The notes under the pieces: model-generated | Told to the model about the DNA's origin: nothing | What the model saw: only the letters and a program-made list of their open reading frames with translations | The model's database searches: none | Shown: positions 1 through 9,042 of the stretch, one piece after another | Numbering within the stretch: position 1 is the stretch's first letter | Layout: every line of letters begins with the position of its first letter | Assembly (NCBI RefSeq): GCF_024810105.1 | Contig: NZ_JANUDX010000004.1 | Span: 186,001-250,000 of the forward strand | Reading direction: 5' to 3' | Source: Stenotrophomonas sp. BIGb0135 | Lineage (GTDB): Bacteria; Pseudomonadota; Gammaproteobacteria; Xanthomonadales; Xanthomonadaceae | Length of the DNA stretch: 64,000 bases | Program-made: the position numbers and the translations under genes

Positions 1-137
1 GCATCGATGAAGAACACCAGTTCGAAACCGGCCGCCCCGTGGAGCTGGCAGGCGACGGCGACGAGTTCGGGGAACACCTCCCCGAGCAGCGCGCGGCTGG
101 TACTGAGGATGATGTTCGCGCGCAGGTTGCGTTCCAT
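1..137 (-). CDS. Hypothetical protein, N-terminal part only
   Basis: An open frame starts with ATG at 137 and runs off the left edge, giving 45 complete codons (MERNLRANIILSTSRALLG...). The fragment looks like a small soluble protein: a short amphipathic helix followed by alternating hydrophobic strands ending in LVFFID. No family was recognised. It begins about 40 bases downstream of the AraC gene stop on the same strand, so it may be co-transcribed with that regulator. The C-terminus is outside the window. Confidence 0.5.
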   Translation of the reverse strand, partial: MERNLRANIILSTSRALLGEVFPELVAVACQLHGAAGFELVFFID

Positions 138-178
138 GACACGCCTCGATGCAGGTGGCAGGTCGCCGGTGCGACCGA

Positions 179-1027
179 TCATACGGCCTCGCTACGTGGG
201 GATGCCGCCATGGCCTGCTTCCACTGCCGCGGCGACTGCCCGATCTGCACCTTGAAGGCGCGCGACAACGCCGCCTCGCTGCCGTAGCCGACGTCGATGG
301 CGATGCGCTTGAGCGGCAGGCCCTTGCGCAGCGCCTGTTGCACCAGGCGCGTGCGCCAGCCCTGCAGATAGTGGCCGGGCGTGCTGCCGATGGTGTCGCG
401 GAAGCTGTCGGCGAAGGCGCTGCGCGACATGCCGGCGCGCTGCGCGAGCGACTCCAGCGTCCACTCCTCGGCCGGCGATTCATGCATGGCCACCAGCGCG
501 TGGCGCAGGCGCGGATGGGCCATGCCGGCGAGCAGGCCGACACGCAGTTGGCCGCTTTCCATCAGCGCGCGCAGAATCTGGATCAGCACCACCTCGAACA
601 AGCGGTCGAGCAGTGCCTGGCGGCCGCAGCGCTGGGCGAAGGCTTCCTCGAACAACACCGACAGGATGGGCTGGCCGCCATGGAGCTGGTCCAGTGGCAG
701 GCAGATGACCGGCGGCAACGCCGCAGCCACCGGATGGGTGCCGGCGCCTTCGAACTGCAGGTGCGCGCAGGCGAAATCGGCGCCGCGCCGGGGATCGGTG
801 ACGAAGCGGTGGGCAAGCGGGCGCGGGTAGAGCAGTACGCTGGGCTGGTCGATCTGCAGCACCTTGCCATCGGCGTGCTCGACGCGGACCTGGCCCTCGC
901 GGATGAGATGGAGCTGGCCGCGCTCGCCGTCGGCGGCCAGGTCGTTGATGCCGCACAGCGGGCCGGCGTGGAAGACTTCGGCAGTGACCGCAAAACGACT
1001 GAGCAGGGATTGCAGGCGGTCGACCAT
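179..1027 (-). CDS. AraC family transcriptional regulator, cupin N-domain
   Basis: A 282-residue regulator. Residues 1-150 form a cupin-like effector domain ([20 protein letters not shown] and the following strands), typical of the Cupin_6 AraC group. The C-terminal 100 residues contain the two helix-turn-helix motifs of AraC/XylS proteins ([20 protein letters not shown], then [18 protein letters not shown]). It is divergent from ohr with 110 bases between the start codons, so it may control ohr or itself. An inverted repeat ATCAA-GT-TTGAT lies just upstream of its start at 1039-1050. The inducer is not evident. The AraC family call is secure, the target is inference. Confidence 0.85.
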   Translation of the reverse strand: MVDRLQSLLSRFAVTAEVFHAGPLCGINDLAADGERGQLHLIREGQVRVEHADGKVLQIDQPSVLLYPRPLAHRFVTDPRRGADFACAHLQFEGAGTHPVAAALPPVICLPLDQLHGGQPILSVLFEEAFAQRCGRQALLDRLFEVVLIQILRALMESGQLRVGLLAGMAHPRLRHALVAMHESPAEEWTLESLAQRAGMSRSAFADSFRDTIGSTPGHYLQGWRTRLVQQALRKGLPLKRIAIDVGYGSEAALSRAFKVQIGQSPRQWKQAMAASPRSEAV

Positions 1028-1038
1028 TTGGACGCTCG

Positions 1039-1050
1039 ATCAAGTTTGAT
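1039..1050. promoter_or_regulatory. Small palindrome in the AraC/ohr divergent promoter region
   Basis: ATCAAGTTTGAT is a dyad (ATCAA, two-base spacer, TTGAT) 12 bases upstream of the AraC start. It is one of the few AT-rich spots in the 110-base divergent spacer, so it could be an operator or part of a promoter. There is no functional evidence beyond position. Confidence 0.3.
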
Positions 1051-1137
1051 AGACGAAATGTAACCCAACGTACCCCTTGGGCGGTCAAAGTACACCTGCC
1101 ATCTGGCCCACCCCCTTTCACGCCACAGGAGATTCCC

Positions 1138-1563
1138 ATGTCCATCGAAAAGGTTCTGTACACCGCCACCGCCACCGCTACCGGCGGCCGTGAAGGCCAC
1201 GCCACCTCCTCCGACAACGTGCTGGACGTGCAGCTGTCCACCCCGCGCGAGCTGGGCGGCGCGGGCGGCCCGGGCACCAACCCGGAACAGCTGTTCGCCG
1301 CCGGCTACTCGGCCTGCTTCCTGGGCGCGCTGAAGTTCGTGGCCGGCCAGGCCAAGGTTGCGCTGCCGGCCGAAACGGCGATCACCGGCAAGGTCGGCAT
1401 CGGCCAGATCCCGACCGGCTTCGGCATCGAAGTGGCGCTTGAGATCTCGGTCCCGGGCCTGCCGCGCGAGCAGGTGGAAGAACTGGTGCAGAAGGCGCAC
1501 ATCGTGTGCCCGTACTCCAACGCGACCCGCGGCAACATCGACGTGACGCTGACCGTTGCCTGA
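1138..1563 (+). CDS. ohr: Organic hydroperoxide resistance protein (Ohr/OsmC family)
   Basis: A 141-residue thiol peroxidase that reduces organic hydroperoxides in the cytoplasm, normally recycled by lipoyl proteins. The reactive Cys60 ([10 protein letters not shown]) and resolving Cys124 ([13 protein letters not shown]) are present, together with the conserved Arg18. The N-terminal [15 protein letters not shown] pattern marks it as Ohr rather than OsmC. Length is normal. The start at 1138 has a good AGGAG ribosome site. In many bacteria ohr is paired with the MarR-type repressor OhrR. Here the immediate divergent neighbour is an AraC regulator and no ohrR is in the window. Confidence 0.95.
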   Translation: MSIEKVLYTATATATGGREGHATSSDNVLDVQLSTPRELGGAGGPGTNPEQLFAAGYSACFLGALKFVAGQAKVALPAETAITGKVGIGQIPTGFGIEVALEISVPGLPREQVEELVQKAHIVCPYSNATRGNIDVTLTVA

Positions 1564-1570
1564 TGCCGCA

Positions 1571-1598
1571 GGTGCCGTACCGGATCGCGGACGGCACC
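1571..1598 (+). terminator. Hairpin downstream of ohr
   Basis: GGTGCCGT (1571-1578) pairs with ACGGCACC (1591-1598) around a 12-base loop, 8 bases after the ohr stop. There is no T-run on the plus strand directly after it, so it is a weak terminator or a 3' end stabiliser. Confidence 0.45.
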
Positions 1599-1610
1599 TA
1601 CCGCACGGGT

Positions 1611-1656
1611 AAAAAAATGGGCGGCTGCCTGGCTCGATAGCCTGGCAACCGCCCAT
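1611..1656 (-). terminator. Intrinsic terminator of the valine-degradation operon
   Basis: On the minus strand a 40-base hairpin (1656 to 1617, ATGGGCGG arms with an inner GCCAGGCT stem) is followed directly by seven Ts (1617-1611). It lies 133 bases beyond the mmsB stop, so it ends the mmsA-to-mmsB transcript before the convergent ohr gene. Confidence 0.8.
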
Positions 1657-1763
1657 CCCACCGCGGTGGATCCCGGGCAAGGCCACGGGATGCATCTGGT
1701 ACAGGGCGCCGACCGAGGGTCGATGCCACGGGCATTCCCCGGAGGTGTCGGGGTCCATGCGAT

Positions 1764-1782
1764 TGCCGGCCAGCGGCCGGCA
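1764..1782. repeat. Degenerate REP hairpin
   Basis: TGCCGGCC, a 3-base loop AGC, then GGCCGGCA: a perfect 8-pair stem just downstream of the mmsB stop. It has the core of the common Stenotrophomonas GTAG-type REP, but the GTAG/CTAC end is not conserved here. Confidence 0.55.
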
Positions 1783-1789
1783 CGACCGG

Positions 1790-2680
1790 CTATTTCTCGT
1801 TTGCGATCAGCTGCACGACGCTGGAGAAATCCAGCTTGCCGCGGCCCGCCTGGTGGTTCATCGAATACAGGTTGCGGGCCAGTTCGCCCAGCGGGATCGA
1901 CGCGCCGACGCTCATCGCCGCTTCCACCGCCAGGCCCATGTCCTTGAGCATGAGGTCGCTGCCGAACCCACCGCTGTAGCCGCGCGATGCGGGTGCGTTC
2001 TCCAGCACGCCCGGCCACGGGTTGCACACTTCGGTGGCCCAGCTGCGGCCGGTGCTGACCGCCATCATCTGCGAGAGCACCTTCGGGTCCAGCCCATGCG
2101 CGACGCCGAGTGCGATCGATTCGCCGGTGACGGCCATGATCACGCCGAGCGCCATGTTGTTGCACAGCTTGGCGACCTGGCCGGCACCGCTCGCGCCGAC
2201 GTGGAAGATGTTCTTGCCCATCGCCTGCAGGATCGGGCGGGCGCGTTCGAGCGCCTCGGCTTCACCGCCGACAATGAAGGTGAGCGTGCCGGCCTGGGCC
2301 CCTGCCGTACCACCGGAGACCGGCGCGTCGAGCATCTGCAGGCCACGCGCGGCGGCCGCTTCGGCGACCTTGCGCGCGGTGGCCGGGGCGATCGTGCTGC
2401 AGTCGATGACCAGCGCGCCACCGGGGATGTCGCCGAGCAGGCCGTCATCCCCCAGGTACACGCCTTCGACGTGGCGGCTGGCCGGCAGCATCGAGATCAC
2501 GATCTCGGCGTCGGTCAGGGTGTCCAGCGCGGAATGCGCGGCGCTGGCGCCGGCATCGACGGCGGCCTGCACGGCGGCGGGCACCAGGTCGAACACGCGC
2601 ACGGCGTGGCCGGCCTTGGCCAGGTTGGCGGCCATCGGGCCCCCCATGTTGCCCAACCCGATGAATGCAATACGGCTCAT
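1790..2680 (-). CDS. mmsB: 3-hydroxyisobutyrate dehydrogenase
   Basis: A 296-residue NAD-dependent enzyme that oxidises 3-hydroxyisobutyrate to methylmalonate semialdehyde in valine breakdown. The N-terminal Rossmann motif is [13 protein letters not shown] (residues 8-20). The substrate signature [16 protein letters not shown] begins near residue 118, and the catalytic lysine is Lys171 in [12 protein letters not shown]. It is the last gene of the operon. Its ATG overlaps the stop of the upstream hydrolase by 4 bases, implying translational coupling. Length and motifs are typical. Confidence 0.95.
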   Translation of the reverse strand: MSRIAFIGLGNMGGPMAANLAKAGHAVRVFDLVPAAVQAAVDAGASAAHSALDTLTDAEIVISMLPASRHVEGVYLGDDGLLGDIPGGALVIDCSTIAPATARKVAEAAAARGLQMLDAPVSGGTAGAQAGTLTFIVGGEAEALERARPILQAMGKNIFHVGASGAGQVAKLCNNMALGVIMAVTGESIALGVAHGLDPKVLSQMMAVSTGRSWATEVCNPWPGVLENAPASRGYSGGFGSDLMLKDMGLAVEAAMSVGASIPLGELARNLYSMNHQAGRGKLDFSSVVQLIANEK

Positions 2681-3852
2681 GCGTGGCTCCTTTCAGGGAC
2701 GGTGGCACCGAGGTCGACCAGCGGATGCGCTGCGTCGGACCAGGGGGATACGAAGAAGGTGCGGGCCCACTCGGCGGTGGCGTCAGCCAACGTGCGCGGC
2801 TGCCACTGCGGGTTGCGGTCCTTGTCGATCAGCAGCGCGCGGATGCCTTCGGCGAAGTCGCCATGGGCGGCCGCATGCAGCGCGGCGATGTACTCGATGC
2901 GGTAGACCTCGGCCAGCGAGGCGCCCTCGGCCAGACGCTGCAGCTCGAATGCCAGCCGCGCCGAGCCGGGTGCACCGGCGGCAAGCGTCGCTTTGGCGGT
3001 GCTCAGCCAGGCATCGTCCGTCTCCAGGGCAAGAATCGCCTCGACGATGGTGCCGACGTCGTCGCCCTCGCACAGCGCATCGATCGTGGCGGCATTGCGC
3101 AGCAGCGGGCCGGTGGCCGCGTCGCTGGCATGCTGCTGGAGCAGCGCGGTCAGTTGTTCGTGGTTGCGCCTGGCCTCGTTGCTCCAGTGCACGCCTGCCA
3201 ACGCGTTGAACACGGTCTCGCGCTGCGCCTCGGCGATGTGGATGTCGGCCAGGCCGGCGTAGATCGCATCGCCCGGGTTGAGCGGTGCACCGGTCAGGGC
3301 CAGGAACAGGCCGCCGTGGCCGGGCACGCGCGGCAGCAGCCAGCTGCCGCCCACGTCCGGGAACAGGCCGACGGTGATCTCCGGGAAGGCCAGCTTGGAG
3401 CGCTCGCTGACCACGCGGTGGCTGGCGCCGGACATCAACCCGATGCCGCCGCCCATGACGATGCCATGGCCCCAGCACAGGATCGGCTTGGGGTAGGTGT
3501 GGATGGCGTAGTCGACGCGGTATTCCACATCGAAGAACTCGGCGGCGTAGGCGTTGTCGCGGATGTCGGTGCTGCCGCTCGCGCGGTAGTCGACCATGCT
3601 GCGGTACAGGCTGTGCAGGTCGCCGCCGGCGCAGAACGCTTTCTCGCCCGCGCCCTGCAGCACCACCAGCGCGATGCCCTCATCGTCGGCCCAGGCTTCC
3701 AGCCGCTCGCGCAGCAGGTGCGCCATCGGCAGCGAGAACCCGTTGAGGGTGCGCGGGGCGTTGAGCGTGGCGATGCCGATGCGCGTGCCATTGGCGGCGA
3801 CGCGCTCTTCGAACACTACCGGCGCCTCGTCGGTGGCGACGGCGGTGCTCAT
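2677..3852 (-). CDS. 3-hydroxyisobutyryl-CoA hydrolase (enoyl-CoA hydratase superfamily)
   Basis: A crotonase-fold thioesterase of 391 residues that cleaves 3-hydroxyisobutyryl-CoA to the free acid, a step specific to valine degradation. It is longer than ordinary enoyl-CoA hydratases, as expected for this family. Oxyanion-hole segments are FCAGGDLHSLY near residue 73 and GIVMGGGIGLM. The segment PEITVGLFPDVGGSWLL carries the Glu and Asp expected of the hydrolase. I chose the ATG at 3852 because it overlaps the upstream stop as ATGA. An in-frame ATG 12 bases earlier is possible. Confidence 0.9.
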   Translation of the reverse strand: MSTAVATDEAPVVFEERVAANGTRIGIATLNAPRTLNGFSLPMAHLLRERLEAWADDEGIALVVLQGAGEKAFCAGGDLHSLYRSMVDYRASGSTDIRDNAYAAEFFDVEYRVDYAIHTYPKPILCWGHGIVMGGGIGLMSGASHRVVSERSKLAFPEITVGLFPDVGGSWLLPRVPGHGGLFLALTGAPLNPGDAIYAGLADIHIAEAQRETVFNALAGVHWSNEARRNHEQLTALLQQHASDAATGPLLRNAATIDALCEGDDVGTIVEAILALETDDAWLSTAKATLAAGAPGSARLAFELQRLAEGASLAEVYRIEYIAALHAAAHGDFAEGIRALLIDKDRNPQWQPRTLADATAEWARTFFVSPWSDAAHPLVDLGATVPERSHA

Positions 3853-4646
3853 GCGTTCTTCCACTGCGGGGCGCGCTTTTCCAGGAAGGCGTTGACGCCC
3901 TCGGCCTGGTCGGCACGGTCGAACAGATCCACGAAGGCCTCACGCTCGGCCACCAGCGCCGAGGCGTGGGTGCCGCTGCGGGTAGCCTGGACCAGGGTCT
4001 TGCAGGCGGCGATGCTGGTCGGGCTCTGCTTGCCGGCCTTGTGCGCCCAGGCCAGCGCCAGCGCCTTGGCTTCGCCCTTGCCGACCTTCTCTTCGACCAG
4101 GCCGATGCGCAGCGCGGTATCCGCGTCGATGCGCTCGCCGAGCAGGATCATGCGCTTGGCCCAGCCTTCGCCGACCAGGCGCGGCAGGTTCTGGGTGCCA
4201 CCGGCGCACGGCAGCAGGCCGACGGTGGCCTCCGGCAGTGCGACCTGGGCGTGTTCTTCGATGATGCGCAGGTCGCAGGCCAGCGCGCATTCCAGGCCAC
4301 CGCCCATCGCGTAGCCGTTGATCGCGGCGATGGACACGCCACGGAAGCCGGACAGCGCCTCGAAGGCTTCGCCGAAGCGGCGCGCGGCTTCGCGGGCGGC
4401 CGCCTTGTCGCCGGAGGCGAACTGCTTGAGATCCGCGCCGGCGGAGAAGAACTTCTCGCCGCCACCGGTGATCACCAGCGCATAGATGCCGGCGTCGGCA
4501 TTGAGCGCGCCGACCAGGTCGCGCAGCGCCGACAGGCTGTGCACGGTCCAGGTGTGCGCGGGCGGGTTGTCCAGGGTGACCACGGCGACGTGGCCATCGG
4601 CCTCGACCTTCAGGCCGGTGTGATCATGCGTGCGCCAATCCATCAT
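3849..4646 (-). CDS. Enoyl-CoA hydratase (methacrylyl-CoA hydration)
   Basis: A 265-residue crotonase-fold hydratase. The CoA and oxyanion-hole segments FSAGADLKQF and AMGGGLECALACDLRI are present, and both acidic residues needed for water addition can be seen (Glu in GGGLECALACD and Glu in LPEATVGLLPCAGGTQ). By operon position it converts methacrylyl-CoA to 3-hydroxyisobutyryl-CoA. It starts within the stop codon of the acyl-CoA dehydrogenase (ATGA overlap at 4643-4646), and its own stop overlaps the next gene in the same way. Confidence 0.9.
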   Translation of the reverse strand: MMDWRTHDHTGLKVEADGHVAVVTLDNPPAHTWTVHSLSALRDLVGALNADAGIYALVITGGGEKFFSAGADLKQFASGDKAAAREAARRFGEAFEALSGFRGVSIAAINGYAMGGGLECALACDLRIIEEHAQVALPEATVGLLPCAGGTQNLPRLVGEGWAKRMILLGERIDADTALRIGLVEEKVGKGEAKALALAWAHKAGKQSPTSIAACKTLVQATRSGTHASALVAEREAFVDLFDRADQAEGVNAFLEKRAPQWKNA

Positions 4647-5809
4647 CGCAGTTCCTCGTCGGTATTGAGCAGGTGGCGGGCCACGATCACACGCATGATC
4701 TCGTTGGTGCCCTCCAGGATCTGGTGCACGCGCGAGTCGCGCAGCAGCCGTTCAATCGGATATTCGCGGATGTAACCGTAGCCGCCGTGGATCTGCAGTG
4801 CGTCGTTGCAGATGTTGAAACCGGCATCGGTGGCGAAGCGCTTGGCCATCGCGCACCACACGTTGGCATCGCCGGCACCGGCATCGAGCTTGCGCGCGGC
4901 GGTGTGCACCATCTGCCGTGCGGCGACCAGCTGGGTGGCCATGTCGGCCAGCTTGAACTGCAGCGCCTGGAACTCCGACAGCGCCTTGCCGAACTGGCGG
5001 CGCTCGCCCATGTAGCGGCGGGCGGCGTCGACGGCGCCCTGGGCCGCGCCCAGCGAGCAGGCGGCGATGTTGATGCGGCCACCATCCAGGCCCTTCATGG
5101 CCAGCTTGAAACCGCTGCCTTCCTCGCCGAGCAGATGGCTGACCGGCACGCGCACGTTTTCGAAGGTGATGCCGCGGGTCGGCTGGCTGTTCCAGCCCAT
5201 CTTCTCTTCCTTGCGGCCGTAGCTGATGCCCGGCAGGTCGGCCGGCACCGCGATCGCGCTGATGCCGCCTGCACCGGCGCCGCCGGTGCGCGCCATCACC
5301 ACCAGCAGTTCGGTGGCACCGGCGCCGGAGATGAAGGCCTTGGAACCGTTGAGCACGTAGTGGTCGCCGTCGCGCACCGCGCTGGTCTTCAGCGAGGCGG
5401 CGTCCGAGCCGGCACCCGGTTCGGTCAGGCAGTACGAGGCCAGCTTGTTGCCGGACGAGAGGTCTGCACCCCATTCGGCACGCAGGCTCTCCTGGCCCCA
5501 CTTGGCCACCATCCACGACGCCATGTTGTGGATGCTGATGTAGGCCGCGGTGGACGGGTCCACGTTGGCGAGCTCCTCGATGACGACGGCGGCGTCCAGA
5601 CGGCTCAAGCCGCTGCCACCGACCTCGGGGTCCATGTACAACCCACAGAACCCGAGTTCCCCTGCCTTGGCGATCGCCTCGCGCGGAAAGGTGCCCTCCG
5701 CATCCCATCGCGCGGCGTGCGGCGCCAGTTCGGCCTGGGCGAAGTCACGCGCTGCCTCTCTATAGGCCTGCTGCGCTTCGTCGAGTTCCGTCGTCATCGA
5801 GTGGCTCAT
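4643..5809 (-). CDS. Acyl-CoA dehydrogenase, probably isobutyryl-CoA dehydrogenase
   Basis: A 388-residue FAD flavoprotein of the acyl-CoA dehydrogenase family. Seen are the FAD/substrate signature ASYCLTEPGAGSDAASLKTS, the C-terminal GGYGYIREYPIERLLRDSRV signature, and a late ILEGTNEIMR segment characteristic of short/branched-chain members. Position between mmsA and the hydratase points to oxidation of isobutyryl-CoA to methacrylyl-CoA. The start at 5809 has a GGAG site 8 bases upstream. Nineteen bases separate it from mmsA. The exact substrate is inferred from context. Confidence 0.9.
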   Translation of the reverse strand: MSHSMTTELDEAQQAYREAARDFAQAELAPHAARWDAEGTFPREAIAKAGELGFCGLYMDPEVGGSGLSRLDAAVVIEELANVDPSTAAYISIHNMASWMVAKWGQESLRAEWGADLSSGNKLASYCLTEPGAGSDAASLKTSAVRDGDHYVLNGSKAFISGAGATELLVVMARTGGAGAGGISAIAVPADLPGISYGRKEEKMGWNSQPTRGITFENVRVPVSHLLGEEGSGFKLAMKGLDGGRINIAACSLGAAQGAVDAARRYMGERRQFGKALSEFQALQFKLADMATQLVAARQMVHTAARKLDAGAGDANVWCAMAKRFATDAGFNICNDALQIHGGYGYIREYPIERLLRDSRVHQILEGTNEIMRVIVARHLLNTDEELR

Positions 5810-5828
5810 GGTCGAACTCCGTTGTTGC

Positions 5829-7334
5829 TTATTTCAGGCTGATGGTGGTGTTGACGCCATGACCCAGCGTCTCGTCGTCGAACCAGCGCGAGGTGATCGT
5901 CTTGGTCTGGGTGTAGAACATCACCACCTGCTTGCCGTACGGGCCCAGGTCGCCGAGCTTGGAGGCGCGCGAGCCGGTGAACGAGAACAGCGGCACCGGC
6001 ACCGGGATCGGCACGTTGATGCCGACCTGGCCGACGTCGATGTCTTCCTGGAACTTGCGCGCCGCCGCACCGGACTGGGTGAACAGCGCGGTGCCGTTGC
6101 CGTTCGGGTTGGCGTTGATCAGTTCGATGGCGTCTTCCAGCGTCTCCGCTTCCAGGATCACCAGCACCGGCCCGAAGATTTCCTCGTCGTACACGCGCAT
6201 ACCCGGCTTGACGCCGGCGAAGATGGTCGGGCCGACGAAGTTGCCCTTCTCGAAACCATCGACCTGCGGGTTGCGGCCGTCGAGCACGAGCTTGGCGCCC
6301 TGCTCCACGCCCGAGGCGATCAGCCCTTCGACACGCTCACGCGCGGCACAGGAGATGACCGGCCCGACATCGGTACCGGCCACGCTGCCGGCGCTGACTT
6401 TGAGGGTCTTGGCCTTGGCGACCAGGTCCTGCACCCACTCCCGCGCTTCGCCCACCAGCACCAGGGTGGAGGCCGCCATGCAACGCTGGCCGGCGGCACC
6501 GAAGGCGGCGCCCACCATTGCGTTGAGGCTCTGCTCCTTGTTGGCGTCCGGCAGCACCACGGCGTGGTTCTTGGCGCCCATCATGCACTGCACGCGCTTG
6601 CCGGCCAGCGAGGCACGGTTGTACACGTGGGTGCCGACGCGGGTGGAGCCGACGAACGACACGGCCTTGATGTCCGGGTGATCGCAGATCGCGTTGACCA
6701 CGTCTTCGCCGCCGTGGACGACGTTCAGCACGCCCTTGGGGATGCCCGCTTCCAGGGCAAGCTCGACCAGGCGCATGGTGACCATCGGGTCCTGTTCGGA
6801 CGGCTTGAGGATGAAGGTGTTGCCGGTGGCGATGGCCATCGGGAACATCCACAGCGGGATCATCGCCGGGAAGTTGAACGGGGTGATGCCCGCGCACACG
6901 CCCAGCGGCTGCAGCAGGGTGTAGGTGTCCACGCCGTTGGCCACGTTGTTGGCCAGCTCACCCAGCTGCAGGTTGCCGATGGCGGCGGCGTGCTCGACCA
7001 CTTCCAGGCCGCGGAACACATCGCCCTCGGCATCGGGCACGGTCTTGCCCTGCTCGGCGGACAGGATGTGGGCCAGCTCGCCCATGTTCTCGCGGATCAG
7101 CTGCTGGTACTTCAGGAAGATGCGCGCACGGGTGCCGATCGGGGTCTTGCGCCAGGTCTTGAACGCTTCCTTGGCCGAGGCGACGGCGGCGTCGACTTCG
7201 CTGGGGGTGGCGAACGGAACCTGGGCCAGGACGTCCTGGGTGGCCGGGTTGACCACGTTCTGCCAGTGCGAGCTGGCCGATTCGATGAACTGGCCATCGA
7301 TCAACATGCGGATACGGGGCGCTGCAACAGTCAT
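5829..7334 (-). CDS. mmsA: Methylmalonate-semialdehyde dehydrogenase (CoA-acylating)
   Basis: An aldehyde-dehydrogenase-superfamily enzyme of 501 residues that turns methylmalonate semialdehyde into propionyl-CoA, CO2 and NADH. The catalytic cysteine lies in [13 protein letters not shown]. The family-typical [20 protein letters not shown] stretch and the [18 protein letters not shown]-terminus are present. I place the start at the ATG at 7334 (MTVAAPRI), which gives the usual length. An in-frame ATG at 7367 would add 11 residues and overlap a putative operator. First gene of the five-gene valine operon. Confidence 0.95.
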   Translation of the reverse strand: MTVAAPRIRMLIDGQFIESASSHWQNVVNPATQDVLAQVPFATPSEVDAAVASAKEAFKTWRKTPIGTRARIFLKYQQLIRENMGELAHILSAEQGKTVPDAEGDVFRGLEVVEHAAAIGNLQLGELANNVANGVDTYTLLQPLGVCAGITPFNFPAMIPLWMFPMAIATGNTFILKPSEQDPMVTMRLVELALEAGIPKGVLNVVHGGEDVVNAICDHPDIKAVSFVGSTRVGTHVYNRASLAGKRVQCMMGAKNHAVVLPDANKEQSLNAMVGAAFGAAGQRCMAASTLVLVGEAREWVQDLVAKAKTLKVSAGSVAGTDVGPVISCAARERVEGLIASGVEQGAKLVLDGRNPQVDGFEKGNFVGPTIFAGVKPGMRVYDEEIFGPVLVILEAETLEDAIELINANPNGNGTALFTQSGAAARKFQEDIDVGQVGINVPIPVPVPLFSFTGSRASKLGDLGPYGKQVVMFYTQTKTITSRWFDDETLGHGVNTTISLK

Positions 7335-7368
7335 GGACAATCCCGAGGGGTCGAAAGTTGTTGGCATT

Positions 7369-7451
7369 ATTCACAGTGCCGCCCTCGATTTCCGGCCTGT
7401 ATGCGCTTAATCTGGCCAATGCCCGCTACGATTCTTGTGAATTTTGTGAAT
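7369..7451. promoter_or_regulatory. Three TGTGAAT motifs between mmsA and the ScfR-type regulator
   Basis: The heptamer TGTGAAT occurs once on the minus strand (7369-7375) and twice in tandem on the plus strand (7436-7442 and 7445-7451, exactly 9 bases apart). These are the main AT-rich words in the divergent spacer and flank the likely starts of both genes, so they are good candidates for the binding site of the neighbouring regulator. The assignment is inference. Confidence 0.45.
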
Positions 7452-8816
7452 AGCCAGCCTCCCCATCGCCAGCTCGGTCTGCGCCTGCTCAAGCTGCGCG
7501 AGCAGCGTGGCTACAGCCAGGTCGATCTGGCCCGGGCGCTGGGGCTGTCGGCCAGCTACCTGAACCAGATCGAGCGCAACAAGCGCCCACTGACCCCGGC
7601 GGTGCAGCAGAAGCTGCGCGACGTGTTGGGCGACGTTTCCGGGTTGTTCGAGGGGGATGAGCCCGGGGCATTGCAGGAGGCGCTGGGCGAGACGCTGCGC
7701 GACCTGGGCCTGGACGATGTGAGCAGCACCGAGCTGCGCGCGATGGCCGGCAACCTGCCGCAGGTGAGCCGTGCCCTGCTCGACCTGCACCGCCGCCACC
7801 TGGTGCTGCGCGAACATGCGGCCGCGCTGGAGTTCCAGCTGGGCGACGTGCACGCCGGGCAGACGCTGCCGGCCGGCGACCAGGTGCGCGACTTCTTCAA
7901 CCGCATGCACAACCACATCCCCGAGCTGGACGACCTGGCCGAGCAGCTGTTCGGCGAATGGGGGCTGGTGGCCGGGCATGTGGCACCGCGCCTGCGCCAG
8001 CTGTTGGCCGACCGCCACGGCGTACTGGTGGAGGTGGGGCCGTTGCAGGCCGGGCGCGAGAAGCGGGTGTACGACGGGGGAAGCCGCACGCTGTGGCTGC
8101 CCGATTACCTGGAGCCGGGCCAGCAGGCGTTCCAGATGGCCGCCGAGCTGGCCCTGCTGGGGTATGCGGCGCAGATCGATGCGGTGATCGCACGTGCCGG
8201 GTTCCGCGACGCCGAGCAGATCGCGCAGGCGCGGATCGGCATGTCCAACTACTTCGCCGGTGCGCTGGTGATGCCGTATGCGCAGTTCCTGCGCGCCGCC
8301 GAGCACAGCAGCTACGACATCGATGCGCTGGCGCACCGCTTCGGCGTGGGCTTCGAGGCGGTCTGCCATCGCTTGAGCACGCTGGCGCGGCGCAGTGCGC
8401 CCGGGCTGCCGTTTTTCTTCATCCGCGTGGACCGCGCCGGCAATGTGTCCAAGCGCCACTCGGCGACCGACTTCCATTTCTCGCAGGTGGGCGGCTCGTG
8501 CCCGCTATGGATCGTGTACGAGGCCTTCAACCAGCCCGGCCGGGTGCTGACCCAGACCGCGCGCATGCCCGATGGGCGCCGCCACTTCTGGCTGGCGCGG
8601 CAGGTGAGCAGTGGCCCGATCGGGCATGGGCAGCCGCGCAAGACCTTCGCGGTCGCGCTGGGCTGCGACCTGCAGCATGCCGAGCGCCTGATCTACTCGC
8701 GCGGGCTGGATATCCAGAGCCCGGGCAACTCGGTATCGATCGGTCCAGGCTGCCGGGTGTGCCCGCGCGAAGATTGCATGCAACGCGCCTTCGCGCAGCT
8801 ACCCGGCCGCGGGTAG
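7419..8816 (+). CDS. XRE/ScfR-type regulator with IrrE-like and DUF2083 domains
   Basis: A regulator of about 465 residues. An N-terminal Cro/CI helix-turn-helix (RLLKLREQRGYSQVDLARAL..., SASYLNQIERNKRPL) is followed by an IrrE/DUF955-like central part. The C-terminus ends in a cysteine-rich segment, GPGCRVCPREDCMQRAF. This is the layout of short-chain-fatty-acyl-CoA-responsive regulators (RamB, PrpR, PccR types), which control propionate, acetate and related pathways. It is divergent from mmsA and so probably regulates valine catabolism. The start is uncertain: ATG 7401, ATG 7419 and GTG 7446 are all in frame and none has a clear ribosome site. Its stop TAG is the TAG of a GTAG REP element. 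Confidence 0.85.
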   Translation: MPATILVNFVNSQPPHRQLGLRLLKLREQRGYSQVDLARALGLSASYLNQIERNKRPLTPAVQQKLRDVLGDVSGLFEGDEPGALQEALGETLRDLGLDDVSSTELRAMAGNLPQVSRALLDLHRRHLVLREHAAALEFQLGDVHAGQTLPAGDQVRDFFNRMHNHIPELDDLAEQLFGEWGLVAGHVAPRLRQLLADRHGVLVEVGPLQAGREKRVYDGGSRTLWLPDYLEPGQQAFQMAAELALLGYAAQIDAVIARAGFRDAEQIAQARIGMSNYFAGALVMPYAQFLRAAEHSSYDIDALAHRFGVGFEAVCHRLSTLARRSAPGLPFFFIRVDRAGNVSKRHSATDFHFSQVGGSCPLWIVYEAFNQPGRVLTQTARMPDGRRHFWLARQVSSGPIGHGQPRKTFAVALGCDLQHAERLIYSRGLDIQSPGNSVSIGPGCRVCPREDCMQRAFAQLPGRG

Positions 8817-9019
8817 AGTCGACCGTTGGTCGACTTCCATCCGACGCCGGGAAGGTTCGCCCCCCCGGGGCGAAGAGCAGCCGACCAACGGTCGGCTCTA
8901 CCAACGCCGGACAGGTTCAACCCGCCGTAGAGTCGACCGTTGGTCGACTTCCATCCGACGCCCGAGAGGTTCGCCCCCCGGTGCGAAGAGCAGCCGACCA
9001 ACGGTCGGCTCTACCGGCG
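8748..9019. repeat. Direct repeat copy 1: ScfR 3' end plus four REP hairpins
   Basis: This stretch is repeated almost identically at 9534-9804. It begins inside the regulator gene (last 22 codons) and holds four GTAG-type hairpins: 8813-8835 (+), 8879-8901 (-), 8927-8949 (+) and 8992-9014 (-). Each has an 8-pair stem (AGTCGACC or AGCCGACC) and a 3-base loop. Internally it is a 113/114-base tandem duplication of one inverted REP pair. Confidence 0.9.
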
Positions 9020-9042
9020 CCGGCGCCCTCGGCGTTGACGTC

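Noticed and set aside
5808..7418. Very long open frame on the plus strand running into the ScfR-type gene
   Set aside because: It is antisense to mmsA and the acyl-CoA dehydrogenase and has shadow composition (His/Arg/Ala rich). The real protein begins only at about 7401-7446.
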